In this document: positions 1 to 7,436 of the stretch, piece by piece
How positions within the stretch are numbered: position 1 is the stretch's first letter
Layout: the number at the start of each line of letters is the position of its first letter
NCBI RefSeq assembly: GCF_001054325.1
Contig: NZ_JVVM01000022.1
Coordinates: forward strand, 282,262-346,261
From: Corynebacterium vitaeruminis
GTDB lineage: Bacteria > Actinomycetota > Actinomycetes > Mycobacteriales > Mycobacteriaceae
Direction: 5' to 3'
Length of the DNA: 64,000 nt
The notes under the pieces: generated by a model
Seen by the model: the letters and a program-made list of their open reading frames with translations, nothing else
The model's database searches: none
What the model was told of the DNA's origin: nothing
Translations under genes and position numbers: made by a program

Positions 1-1
1 G

Positions 2-148
2 GTTAGTTACTCTACAAACGAAATTATTGCCAAGAACGGTGGCATTGAATATGTACTGACGCCGAGCGAAATCAACGTCTACAACGCCTATGATGAGAAC
101 ATCTTCCAGGACGATGTCATCGACTGGGGTGTTTTGCAGGCTGGTTAG
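2..148 (+). CDS. C-terminal end of an unidentified protein (5' truncated)
   Basis: The window opens inside a reading frame that stays open from base 2 to a TAG at 146-148. It encodes 48 residues that end in DWGVLQAG. The rest of the gene lies outside the window. I recognise no family in this tail. A strong hairpin terminator follows 20 bases downstream, which supports this being a real gene end. Confidence 0.55.
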   Translation, partial: VSYSTNEIIAKNGGIEYVLTPSEINVYNAYDENIFQDDVIDWGVLQAG

Positions 149-168
149 CTGCAACTTTTGACAGAACA

Positions 169-218
169 GCGCCGACCACGAAAGTGCAGTTTTGCACTGT
201 GGTCGGCGCTTTCGCTTT
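169..218 (+). terminator. Intrinsic terminator with an 11-bp outer and 6-bp inner stem
   Basis: GCGCCGACCAC (169-179) pairs with GTGGTCGGCGC (199-209). Inside it, AGTGCA pairs with TGCACT. A T-rich stretch, TTTCGCTTT, follows. It terminates the truncated + strand gene and lies between two convergent genes. Confidence 0.8.
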
Positions 219-235
219 ACGACGATCCCTGAGTC

Positions 236-1960
236 CTAGGCCACCTTCTCCTGGGCAGCATTCTCCCACGGCTTCGGCAGGTGGCGAGGAACCACCTTGC
301 CGACTGCATTGCGTGGCAGTTCATCGAGGAACACGGTCTCGCGCGGAACAGCGAAGCGGCTGAGGCGCTGCTTGACGAATGTGCGAATCTGCTCATTGGT
401 CAGGGCGCGACCCTCAGGGGAGTCGTCGCGGACAACCCAGGCGACCAGGGCCTGGCCGAAGCGCTCATCCGGAACACCTGCGACTGCGCACTCGCGGATG
501 CCTTCGAGCTGGCTGAGCACATCTTCGGTCTGGCGTGGGAAGACGTTCTCGCCACCGGAGACAATCATGTCGTCCTCGCGACCGGAGATGTAGAGCAGGC
601 CGTTTTCCATGCGACCCAGGTCACCGGTACAGACCATGCCGTCAATGACCTGCTTGTCTGCACCCGGGCGGGTGTAGCCCTCGTACAACATGTTGTTGCC
701 TACGAAGATTCGACCGGTCTCTCCGTCGGCAACGCGGTTGCCATCTTCGTCGAGAATCTGGACTCGGGTGCCCAGCGGTGCGCGACCTGCCGTGGTCGGG
801 TTTGCCTTGAGCTCATCCGGGGTGGCAATAGTTGCCCAGCTCACCTCGGTGGAGCCGTACTGGTTGTAGAGAACCGGGCCGAAGCGCTCGAGGGTCTTGG
901 TGACAATTCCCTCCGGAATAGCCGAGCCACAGGATGCGATGACCTTCAGCGATGTCGCACCGATGTCGTAGTTGTCTGGGAGAATCTCAATCATGCGTTG
1001 CAGCATGGTCGGCACCAGGAAGATGGTGTGCGGAGAGTGCTGCTCGATAATGCGGAGGCTGTCGGCTGGATCGAACTTGCGGCGCATGATCATGGTGGAA
1101 CGCAGTGCGATGCACAGCTGTGCGGTTGCGAATCCCCAGGTGTGGAACAGCGGAGCCGCAAGGTAAGCCGGGCGACGCTGGCGCAGCGGAATGCGGCTCA
1201 TGATGGACGATGCCGGCATCCAGCTGCGTGGCTCCGGACGCTTGGCTCCCTTTGGAGTGCCGGTGGTTCCGGAAGTCAGAATAATAACGCGGCCACGGCG
1301 CGGGCGGCTTGGAAGCTCGGCGGTTGGCCACTTTGCCGGGGGTGCCGTCTTCAGCATCTCCTGCATGGAGGTCCAGCCCTCGCGAACACAGGAGGTGTCA
1401 CCGTAGTTTTCGAACCACGACACTGCGACCGGGCACTCATCGAAGTCCTCCGGCAGCATGTGAGTGAATTCCTCATCAATGAAGAGGAAGTCAATCTTCT
1501 GCTCACGAATTACGGCCAGAGTCTGCTCGGCAGCGGCGCCGGTATTGAGCAGCACCAGGTCAGTGCCGAGGCGGCCGTGGGCACACAGCGCCATAATGAA
1601 ACCGCGGTGGTTGCGAGCCAGCACACCGATGCGGTTGCGCTGCTGAATATCACCGTGGCGGAGTGCTCGAGCCAGGGCAGTGGAGCGCTCGTGCAGCTCT
1701 TCGTAGGTCAGGGAGCCGCCATCATCAATAATCGCGGTGTGGTGCGGGTCGCGACCGGCTGCAATGCCGAGGAGACCAGCTGGCAGGAAGTCCCAGCGGT
1801 AGATGGAATTTAATGCCTTGCCAGCAGCGCCGGGTCCCATCGAGCCGAGGACGCCAGCCTGCGTCACCGGTGCGAGTCCGAGAACGAGGTCGGAGGTAGC
1901 TCGCGAAGCTTTGCGCACTTTATTGAGAATCGAGGTCTGTGGGTTAGATGTCATAGTCAC
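236..1960 (-). CDS. AMP-forming acyl-CoA synthetase / fatty-acid-CoA ligase-like protein
   Basis: This 574-residue protein is a member of the adenylate-forming (ANL) superfamily. Such enzymes activate a carboxylic acid with ATP and then load it on CoA. The phosphate-binding motif ILTSGTTGTPKG lies near residue 227. YGSTE follows in the middle, GREDDMIVSGGENVFP forms the hinge region, and RNAVGKVVPRHL carries the C-terminal catalytic lysine. The length fits a fatty-acyl-CoA ligase, but the substrate cannot be read from sequence. The start is GTG 1960, or ATG 1954 two codons on; a GGAAG lies 4 or 10 bases upstream of them. The gene stands alone and converges on the truncated gene. Confidence 0.9.
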   Translation of the reverse strand: MTMTSNPQTSILNKVRKASRATSDLVLGLAPVTQAGVLGSMGPGAAGKALNSIYRWDFLPAGLLGIAAGRDPHHTAIIDDGGSLTYEELHERSTALARALRHGDIQQRNRIGVLARNHRGFIMALCAHGRLGTDLVLLNTGAAAEQTLAVIREQKIDFLFIDEEFTHMLPEDFDECPVAVSWFENYGDTSCVREGWTSMQEMLKTAPPAKWPTAELPSRPRRGRVIILTSGTTGTPKGAKRPEPRSWMPASSIMSRIPLRQRRPAYLAAPLFHTWGFATAQLCIALRSTMIMRRKFDPADSLRIIEQHSPHTIFLVPTMLQRMIEILPDNYDIGATSLKVIASCGSAIPEGIVTKTLERFGPVLYNQYGSTEVSWATIATPDELKANPTTAGRAPLGTRVQILDEDGNRVADGETGRIFVGNNMLYEGYTRPGADKQVIDGMVCTGDLGRMENGLLYISGREDDMIVSGGENVFPRQTEDVLSQLEGIRECAVAGVPDERFGQALVAWVVRDDSPEGRALTNEQIRTFVKQRLSRFAVPRETVFLDELPRNAVGKVVPRHLPKPWENAAQEKVA

Positions 1961-2321
1961 TCATCTTCCGTGTTCATGTCCTGTGGTCTTCGGAGAGGCC
2001 TAATCAGGCGAAACCTCATCGGTAGGACCGCCGATTTAGTTTCTTTTACAGTAAGAATAAGTGTCCCAGGTCACTTTTGTGTAGCTTTTTGCAAAATTTT
2101 TTTATCAGAAACGAATAGTTGTGAAGACCTGGGATGTGACCAGTGAAGATAGTCAAGTATCAGTTCTCTTTCGCAGCTCAATGGGTGCTGACCTTAGCCG
2201 GGGAGGGTTCTGGTTTGGAGCTGATTCTTTTGGGGAAAGCTCCTGAAACGTGTTCTAATCCAGCTGCGCCCTCGACTCGGTGGCGAAGGGCGAACCTATC
2301 CGATACGGCATAGGAGAATCG
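1961..2321. other. Intergenic region between divergent genes
   Basis: About 360 bases separate the acyl-CoA synthetase (leftward) from the small lipoprotein (rightward). The part near 2030-2110 is AT-rich and holds a short dyad, AAGTG-N8-CACTT (2069-2086), that could be an operator of the leftward gene. I see no coding potential here and no RNA motif I recognise. Confidence 0.4.
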
Positions 2322-2609
2322 ATGAATTCCAATCTCAAGAACCGTGCATTCCTGAGAAACTCGGTAGCTCGAGTAGCCGTAGTTGGTGCAGTCGCAACCG
2401 GTGCCACTTTCGGTCTCGCGGCGTGTGGCGATAAGGATGACTCCGATACGACTCCAGTCCAGACCACTACGGTGACGTCGACTGAGGAGCTGGACGATGA
2501 TCGCGATGACGTTGATGACACGGATGATGATCGCGATGACGATATGGATGATGACCGTGACGATGACATGGACGACGATGACGATGACGATGACCGTGTG
2601 AACAATTAG
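2322..2609 (+). CDS. Small lipoprotein with an aspartate-rich low-complexity tail
   Basis: This is a 95-residue predicted lipoprotein. A signal peptide of about 33 residues ends in the lipobox LAAC, followed by GDKDD. A Thr/Val spacer comes next. The last 40 residues are almost only Asp with scattered Arg and Met, in near-repeats of DDDRDDDM. ATG 2322 is chosen over an upstream GTG/ATG extension because AGGAG lies 7 bases before it and because it gives a normal signal peptide. The acidic tail may bind divalent cations, but that is inference. It is monocistronic and closed by a 19-bp hairpin. I know no named family for it. Confidence 0.75.
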   Translation: MNSNLKNRAFLRNSVARVAVVGAVATGATFGLAACGDKDDSDTTPVQTTTVTSTEELDDDRDDVDDTDDDRDDDMDDDRDDDMDDDDDDDDRVNN

Positions 2610-2655
2610 TCTTCTGATCGGCGCCGTAGATTTTGTGAATTATCGGCCCCACGTA

Positions 2656-2697
2656 ACCCATGAACCCCAGCTCATTAGTGAGCTGGGGTTCATGGGT
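2656..2697. terminator. 19-bp perfect inverted repeat, likely bidirectional terminator
   Basis: The arm 2656-2674 (ACCCATGAACCCCAGCTCA) is perfectly complementary to 2679-2697 around a TTAG loop. It sits between the convergent acidic lipoprotein and the coiled-coil membrane protein. The T-tract is weak (GTTTATGG), so termination strength is uncertain. Confidence 0.65.
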
Positions 2698-2717
2698 GTT
2701 TATGGCAGGGACGCTAT

Positions 2718-3434
2718 TTATTGTTCTTCAGTGTCCTGTTTCTTATTGAGCTCAGCGGCATTACTGACCTTTTCGGCAATATCTGTGGCCTTTTCCTCTG
2801 CGTCGGCCCATGGCCCAGAGTCAGAGACCCACACATTGAGCCGAAGATAATCATTGTGGATGATTGATTTTAAGTAGCCGTCGGTATCGTCGTTGGTTAA
2901 TTTCCCTGTCTTGTCGTCACTACTCTCTCCGCTAACTAGAATGATGATCTCCCCGTCGGGATTTTCGAACTCGTACGAGCAGCCAACGCCTAGGGAGCCC
3001 CAACTAGTCTTTTTGGCCCCTGTTTCTGCGGGCATGTAGTCGCGAGCATCGCAGACATTGAGCCAGTCGAGGGCCTTTTTGTAGTTGTAGGCTGCTGCGG
3101 CGGCTTGGTCGGACTTGAGGCTCTCGCGATGAGTTTTCGAGTTCTTGTCCTCCAGCTCATCAATCTTTGTTTGCAGCTCGCTTTCCCGCTCCTCTGCCTG
3201 CTGTTGTAACGAGTAAATCTCTTCATTCGCGCTTGCAAGTTCGGACTCAGCATTCTTACCGCCCATGGCAAAACCTGCCGCGCCGGCAACAATCACTCCG
3301 ACTGCGCCGAGGATGAGCGGCAACGTCAAGGGTTTACTCTTTCCGGACTTAGTGCCGGAAGCTCTCTCCGACACTTTCTCGGAAGTGTCCGACTGGTTGC
3401 TATTCCACGGATCGATGGGTTCGTGAGCGCTCAT
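2718..3434 (-). CDS. Single-span membrane protein with an extracytoplasmic coiled coil
   Basis: This 238-residue protein has a hydrophilic cytoplasmic N-terminus of about 35 residues and one transmembrane helix (about 36-57, Gly/Ala/Val rich). A coiled-coil stretch follows (about 62-110, with heptads such as EEIYSLQQQAEERESELQTK). The C-terminal domain has two cysteines, in NVCDARDY and VGCSYEF, that could form a disulfide. I recognise no family. The gene begins 2 bases after the stop of the lipoprotein at 3437, so the two are one transcription unit. It is divergent from the Hsp70/kinase cluster and probably belongs with it. Confidence 0.75.
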   Translation of the reverse strand: MSAHEPIDPWNSNQSDTSEKVSERASGTKSGKSKPLTLPLILGAVGVIVAGAAGFAMGGKNAESELASANEEIYSLQQQAEERESELQTKIDELEDKNSKTHRESLKSDQAAAAAYNYKKALDWLNVCDARDYMPAETGAKKTSWGSLGVGCSYEFENPDGEIIILVSGESSDDKTGKLTNDDTDGYLKSIIHNDYLRLNVWVSDSGPWADAEEKATDIAEKVSNAAELNKKQDTEEQ

Positions 3435-3436
3435 TT

Positions 3437-4186
3437 TTAACCGACTACCTTTACTTTCTGTGCGATTGTGATTGGTTCGAATCCTGGCTGCTGGGCTGTT
3501 ACAGCAACGATGTATTCACCGGGTTCTGTAAATGTTGCGTAGGCCTTCTCCCCAAACCGGCGAACGATTTGGCAAGGAGTATGTTGTCCAGTCACGCCTG
3601 CGCTGGCACTCGCAGTCGGCTTGCCTTCGGCATCGTAGACCTCCATCTTGTTTTCACAGGTTTCAGTTCCTCCGGTCTGGCTGAAATTCCACAGCAACCT
3701 GACGTTTGCTTCGCCATCAACCAGGGGATAGGTCAACAGGCTATTGGACTCCTCGAAGGGAAACGTGATCCGAGCAGTGTTGAAGCCACCCAATTCTTTC
3801 TGGTGAGCAGTCGCGTCAATCTTGACGTTTTGGCGCTTGGCACTACCAGGCTCCATGCCGCCAATTTTGGTCAGCTCCATCGAGCTATTCAGCGTAACTG
3901 CACCAGAATCATCGTCCGTATCCGAAAGTTCACTGTTTGGAGAATTCTTATCCTGCGAACTGTTGGCATATTCCTGCTCTGGCTCTTCCGACCCGGTCGA
4001 ACTCTCAGTCGAGCTAGGGGTTTCGGATTGTGCATCAGAAGCAGGGGACGTTTCTGTAACTGTCACCACTGCGGGGGACTCCGGGGCAGCGTTGTTAGCG
4101 GGCATACCTGAGCAGCCAATCAGGGTCAGGGCAGTCGCGGCGGCTGCCGCAGCTAAAACGTGCTTTGAATGAAACTGGGATGACAT
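3437..4186 (-). CDS. Lipoprotein of unknown function, first gene of the leftward arm of the Hsp70/kinase locus
   Basis: From ATG 4186 this is a 249-residue lipoprotein. Its signal peptide ends at the lipobox LIGC, with the Cys at residue 25. A Ser/Thr/Glu-rich linker of about 60 residues follows, then a beta-rich domain. That domain has two cysteines (TCENK and TPCQI) and ends like a surface Ig-like fold (EPGEYIVAVTAQQPG). An in-frame ATG at 4234 would add 16 basic residues to the signal peptide. I prefer 4186 because a Cys at position 25 is typical, although its GGAGG is 12 bases away. It is co-transcribed with the coiled-coil protein downstream, and its start region faces the palindrome at 4274. 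Confidence 0.72.
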   Translation of the reverse strand: MSSQFHSKHVLAAAAAATALTLIGCSGMPANNAAPESPAVVTVTETSPASDAQSETPSSTESSTGSEEPEQEYANSSQDKNSPNSELSDTDDDSGAVTLNSSMELTKIGGMEPGSAKRQNVKIDATAHQKELGGFNTARITFPFEESNSLLTYPLVDGEANVRLLWNFSQTGGTETCENKMEVYDAEGKPTASASAGVTGQHTPCQIVRRFGEKAYATFTEPGEYIVAVTAQQPGFEPITIAQKVKVVG

Positions 4187-4273
4187 GGGCGTTAAAAACC
4201 TCCGAGTTAAGCGCCGAATAAGCGTTTTCTTCATCTGCTTGACGACGCTATAGCGGAGACCTCAGAAGCGGTA

Positions 4274-4287
4274 CGGGAGTTCTCCCG
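4274..4287. promoter_or_regulatory. Palindrome CGGGAG-TT-CTCCCG, candidate operator of a divergent promoter
   Basis: This is a perfect 6+6 bp inverted repeat with a 2-base centre. It lies between the leftward lipoprotein operon and the rightward membrane/Hsp70/kinase operon. The same core (GGGAG-AA-CTCCC on the + strand) recurs twice in tandem at 12449-12476 before the secreted protein gene. Shared placement suggests one regulator, which I cannot identify. Confidence 0.45.
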
Positions 4288-4378
4288 GTGACTTTCACTA
4301 CCCGTGCAGGCTTAACTAAATCCTGTCGGGTTCAGCGAATTGATCGTTGGACAGAGGATCGAGGGAAAGAACCGTTTA

Positions 4379-5137
4379 ATGAATCTCCAACAGCTGAAAG
4401 ATGCGGCCAAAAGCTACTTCTTAAGAACCACAGATATTGTGAAGGATGTTCCAGATCGCACTAAAGGTTGGCGCGGTGATTTGGAAGATCAGGGAATTAT
4501 TCCGAACCGTGTTGGTGTAGATCAAGAAGGTCGTATCATTCCGCCATTTTTTGTCTGGTGGGCACCCTGGATGTTTCGAGTCATACTAATTATCGCCGGA
4601 TTCATAATTGGCGGAATTTTGGAATCCATCAATAGTGGACCATATCCAGATACGGCGATGTTGATTCCATTCGCCATGGGGTTTGCGATGTGGTTCTTGC
4701 GAAATCAGACTAGTTGGATTCCCGGCCTCATTATCACGGTGCTGGCAGTCACCGCAGCATCGCTTATGTCTAAAAGCGTCCTTATTTCGCTCGAAGCATT
4801 AATCCTTTTCGCTCTCGTAGTCCTAGTGGAATACATCTACGCTCGCGCCGCATTCGACTACAACACTGCCGCGGCGTTTGAAGAGATGAAGCAGGCGCTT
4901 TCCACGTACGGCACTGCCTATGAGCTTGAAGAACGAGAGGACACCAACGTCAACGGAGAGACTCTGACAACTGTCTCCGCACTTGATTCGGGACGCCCTG
5001 CTCGGGCAATGATTCGACTGTTGCCGGAGCATGTAGACACCGGATGGCTTATCGCAGTAGATCCCGCCAGGCGGTTTATGACAGGCCTATCTCCAGAACA
5101 GCGTGTTCGCATCAGTGAGATTCAGGAGCAGATGTGA
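4379..5137 (+). CDS. Multi-span membrane protein of unknown function
   Basis: This is a 252-residue protein. A soluble N-terminus of about 60 residues is followed by roughly four transmembrane helices between residues 62 and 155. A cytoplasmic C-terminal domain of about 95 residues follows and ends in an acidic/amphipathic tail. No catalytic motif is evident and I recognise no family. ATG 4379 is chosen over TTG 4340 because a purine-rich GAGGGAAAG lies 8-16 bases before it. Its TGA overlaps the GTG of the next gene (GTGA at 5134-5137), so it is the first gene of a coupled operon with the GrpE-like, Hsp70-like and kinase genes. Confidence 0.75.
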   Translation: MNLQQLKDAAKSYFLRTTDIVKDVPDRTKGWRGDLEDQGIIPNRVGVDQEGRIIPPFFVWWAPWMFRVILIIAGFIIGGILESINSGPYPDTAMLIPFAMGFAMWFLRNQTSWIPGLIITVLAVTAASLMSKSVLISLEALILFALVVLVEYIYARAAFDYNTAAAFEEMKQALSTYGTAYELEEREDTNVNGETLTTVSALDSGRPARAMIRLLPEHVDTGWLIAVDPARRFMTGLSPEQRVRISEIQEQM

Positions 5138-6435
5138 GTCTGAATCCCGCAGTTCGAGACAACCTAGCTGAAAACTTATTTTCACCAGGCGCAGTGCCAA
5201 CGGGCGCCAAGTTAGCTCAGCTGATTGCTGACATTCCCATGGGCGGAGATGCCTCTTCCTCGGATTTTTGGGAAGCGCGTGTCCGTTTAATTCGAGACCT
5301 GTTGTTCTTCGGTAAGCAGTCCCAGCGTGCACTGGACATCATCGATGAGCTGCACACCGAAGATTTCGTTGACGCGGTGCGAAAGAAGTTTGGTGTTTCC
5401 TTTCGACTTGTTCTCAAACGAGTACAGCGTCCTCAGTACTTCTTCACTGATGTGCAGATGAAGGCAGTTAAAGAGGGATTCTTGAAGCCGTATGCAAAGG
5501 GCAGCGGAAAAGCGATTACCGAGCACGGGCTTGAAGAGTTCTTTGATCGGATATTGGTTCCAACGTCTAACCGCATGGAGCTCCGTGAATACGTCGACGT
5601 TGAAGATAGCCAGGAAATTGAGACTGGTCCAACGAACAACGCGGAGAAACGAGTCTGGGCGGCCTTTGATGAGGCCAGTAGTGCAAATACCGACATTCGG
5701 TCGATTGCAGATGTCATTGCGAGCGGCTTTCGCGAACAGTCCGAAGGCGCTATCGACGGCAACCCCATCGATAGCGACATGCTGAAGAGTGCAACGAAAT
5801 CCATCGGTGCGAGTTTTCGTACCGGCTCGCCAGAGGCTGAAACCCGCACCGGTCTTATTCGAAGGTTGCAAGCAGTCGATAATCCAGCGGATTTAGTGAC
5901 TCGACATACTTTCGGTCTGCTTAACGACGGAACGTCGCTGGACCCAATGAGACTTCGTAAAGAATTGCAAATTGCTGAGGGAGCCTACTGTTCTAGTTCC
6001 GATTCAACAATTGAGAATCGCATTCTTCAAAACGTCAATCATGACGATGTCCTGAAGGCTGATACCGGAAGGGGAAAATCGGGTTTTAAGACGCCCCATA
6101 CCGATGAAGGGGATGCGATTGCCAAGGAGTTATTACGATTTCTTTCTCCATTTGTTGTGCTCGGTTTAATAGTGCAGTTCATGCAGGAAGGTAATGGATT
6201 TATTGCTGTACCGGTTCTGGCTATTTTTGTCGGTATCTTGTGGGCGTTGGTAAAGAAGCGAGTGGCAAAACGATGGATTGCTGTTTTTGGAATCGTATAT
6301 TTCATTGCCATGGGGGTTATAAATGATAATTTCTATGAATTAGGATGGGTTCTATTTTCTATATTTATCATTACATTTGTGTCGATTGCCTATCTATTCG
6401 CTAAGGGTAAGGAGTATAAAAATGGGGTTCTTTAA
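5134..6435 (+). CDS. Large protein with an N-terminal soluble region and a C-terminal membrane domain
   Basis: This 433-residue protein has about 325 hydrophilic, mostly helical residues. They are followed by about four hydrophobic segments between residues 333 and 430 and a short basic end (AKGKEYKNGVL). There is no HPD motif, so it is not a J-domain protein. I recognise no domain. GTG 5134 overlaps the upstream stop by 4 bases, and the gene overlaps the following GrpE-like gene by 14 bases, which indicates translational coupling. The last 250 bases are more AT-rich than the neighbours. By context it may be a membrane anchor or client-facing part of the Hsp70/kinase locus. Confidence 0.72.
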   Translation: MSLNPAVRDNLAENLFSPGAVPTGAKLAQLIADIPMGGDASSSDFWEARVRLIRDLLFFGKQSQRALDIIDELHTEDFVDAVRKKFGVSFRLVLKRVQRPQYFFTDVQMKAVKEGFLKPYAKGSGKAITEHGLEEFFDRILVPTSNRMELREYVDVEDSQEIETGPTNNAEKRVWAAFDEASSANTDIRSIADVIASGFREQSEGAIDGNPIDSDMLKSATKSIGASFRTGSPEAETRTGLIRRLQAVDNPADLVTRHTFGLLNDGTSLDPMRLRKELQIAEGAYCSSSDSTIENRILQNVNHDDVLKADTGRGKSGFKTPHTDEGDAIAKELLRFLSPFVVLGLIVQFMQEGNGFIAVPVLAIFVGILWALVKKRVAKRWIAVFGIVYFIAMGVINDNFYELGWVLFSIFIITFVSIAYLFAKGKEYKNGVL

Positions 6436-7321
6436 TAACAAAAAGGATGAAAATAAAAGGTCGGATAAACATTCAGACGGTCGTGCTGATGAGTATCAGG
6501 AACGAGATCCTAAGTATCCGGAGGTTGACTTCGGTGGAGCGCATAATTTCGCCCCGCTGCCGAATTTTGATGAGTCCTTCGGTCCCCGGGGCACGGTCGA
6601 CAACGGTGATACCACAGGTCAGGAGCCGGTCGAGTATTCCGGAGATCCAAAACTAGACACCGACGAAGCTGCATGGTCCAAGGTTGAGAACGCCGAATTT
6701 GGCGGTGTTGAATTTGGTGGTGCCGAGTTTGGCCATGATGAAGACACGACGGAAGGAGCTCCAGCCCAGCAGGACATTCCTCCCGCGACAGTGGAAGAGC
6801 TCCCAGAAACGGATGCCGAAAGTACCGCAGGTGTTGCGGCCGGGAACGTCGTAAAGCAGTTGGATTTGATTCAAACTCGGCTGGACACAATGAACGCAGT
6901 ACTGCGCTCTCAAAGTGAAGAGTTGGAAGCGCTGACTGATCGTCGTTGGTACGCCCAGTTGATGCCCCTGGCGGAAAAGTTGGCGGCCATCCATGACGGG
7001 ATTTGCGCTGACCTTTCGCGGCTCGAAGAAACTACCGAAACTGATGGCAGTGACCTGTATTCGACCTTGGATTTCCTGCAGGACTCGATTGCAGATGCGC
7101 TTCAGTCCATGGGAGTGGCAATTACAGAGGCGAAGGTGGGCGATGCCTTTGATTCTTCAATTCACCGTCGTACCAAATTCGCGGATTCAGATAACCCCGC
7201 GCTGCACCGCACGCTAGCGCCATCACGACGAATCTCGCACTACTACACCTTCACCAGTTCTACCAGCCCAATTGTGGTGGCCAAGGCGCCGGTCACGGTG
7301 TACCGGCAGAGCGGCAACTAG
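6422..7321 (+). CDS. Divergent GrpE-like protein (putative nucleotide exchange factor for the adjacent Hsp70-like protein)
   Basis: From ATG 6422 (AAGGAG about 8 bases upstream) the protein has 299 residues. Residues 1-140 are acidic and probably disordered, with short EFGG repeats near 93-104. Residues 142-175 look like a coiled coil, 177-228 are helical, and 229-296 form a beta-rich head. The helix-to-head junction, MGVAITEAKVGDAFDSSIH, matches the GrpE pattern of a Gly-Val turn followed by FDP..H. A beta pattern ending APVTVYRQ replaces the usual AMVKV end. GrpE releases ADP from Hsp70. Position just before an Hsp70-like gene supports the call, but overall similarity is weak and the long acidic N-terminus is not typical. 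It overlaps the preceding gene by 14 bases. Confidence 0.55.
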   Translation: MGFFNNKKDENKRSDKHSDGRADEYQERDPKYPEVDFGGAHNFAPLPNFDESFGPRGTVDNGDTTGQEPVEYSGDPKLDTDEAAWSKVENAEFGGVEFGGAEFGHDEDTTEGAPAQQDIPPATVEELPETDAESTAGVAAGNVVKQLDLIQTRLDTMNAVLRSQSEELEALTDRRWYAQLMPLAEKLAAIHDGICADLSRLEETTETDGSDLYSTLDFLQDSIADALQSMGVAITEAKVGDAFDSSIHRRTKFADSDNPALHRTLAPSRRISHYYTFTSSTSPIVVAKAPVTVYRQSGN

Positions 7322-7436
7322 GCCAAAACTCGAGTCTGAACAGAGCACAGCTCGAGTCCGGCCAGCACACAACTAGAGCGCTGACACGGCAAAAGAAGTC
7401 AAGAATCCAACAGATTTCAGAATAAGGAGAAAAATC

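Noticed and set aside
281..1813. 510-residue frame antisense to the acyl-CoA synthetase
   Set aside because: Shadow frame; the minus-strand protein has all ANL motifs.
3569..4111. 180-residue plus-strand frame antisense to the lipoprotein
   Set aside because: No signal, start site or domain; the minus-strand lipoprotein has a clear lipobox.
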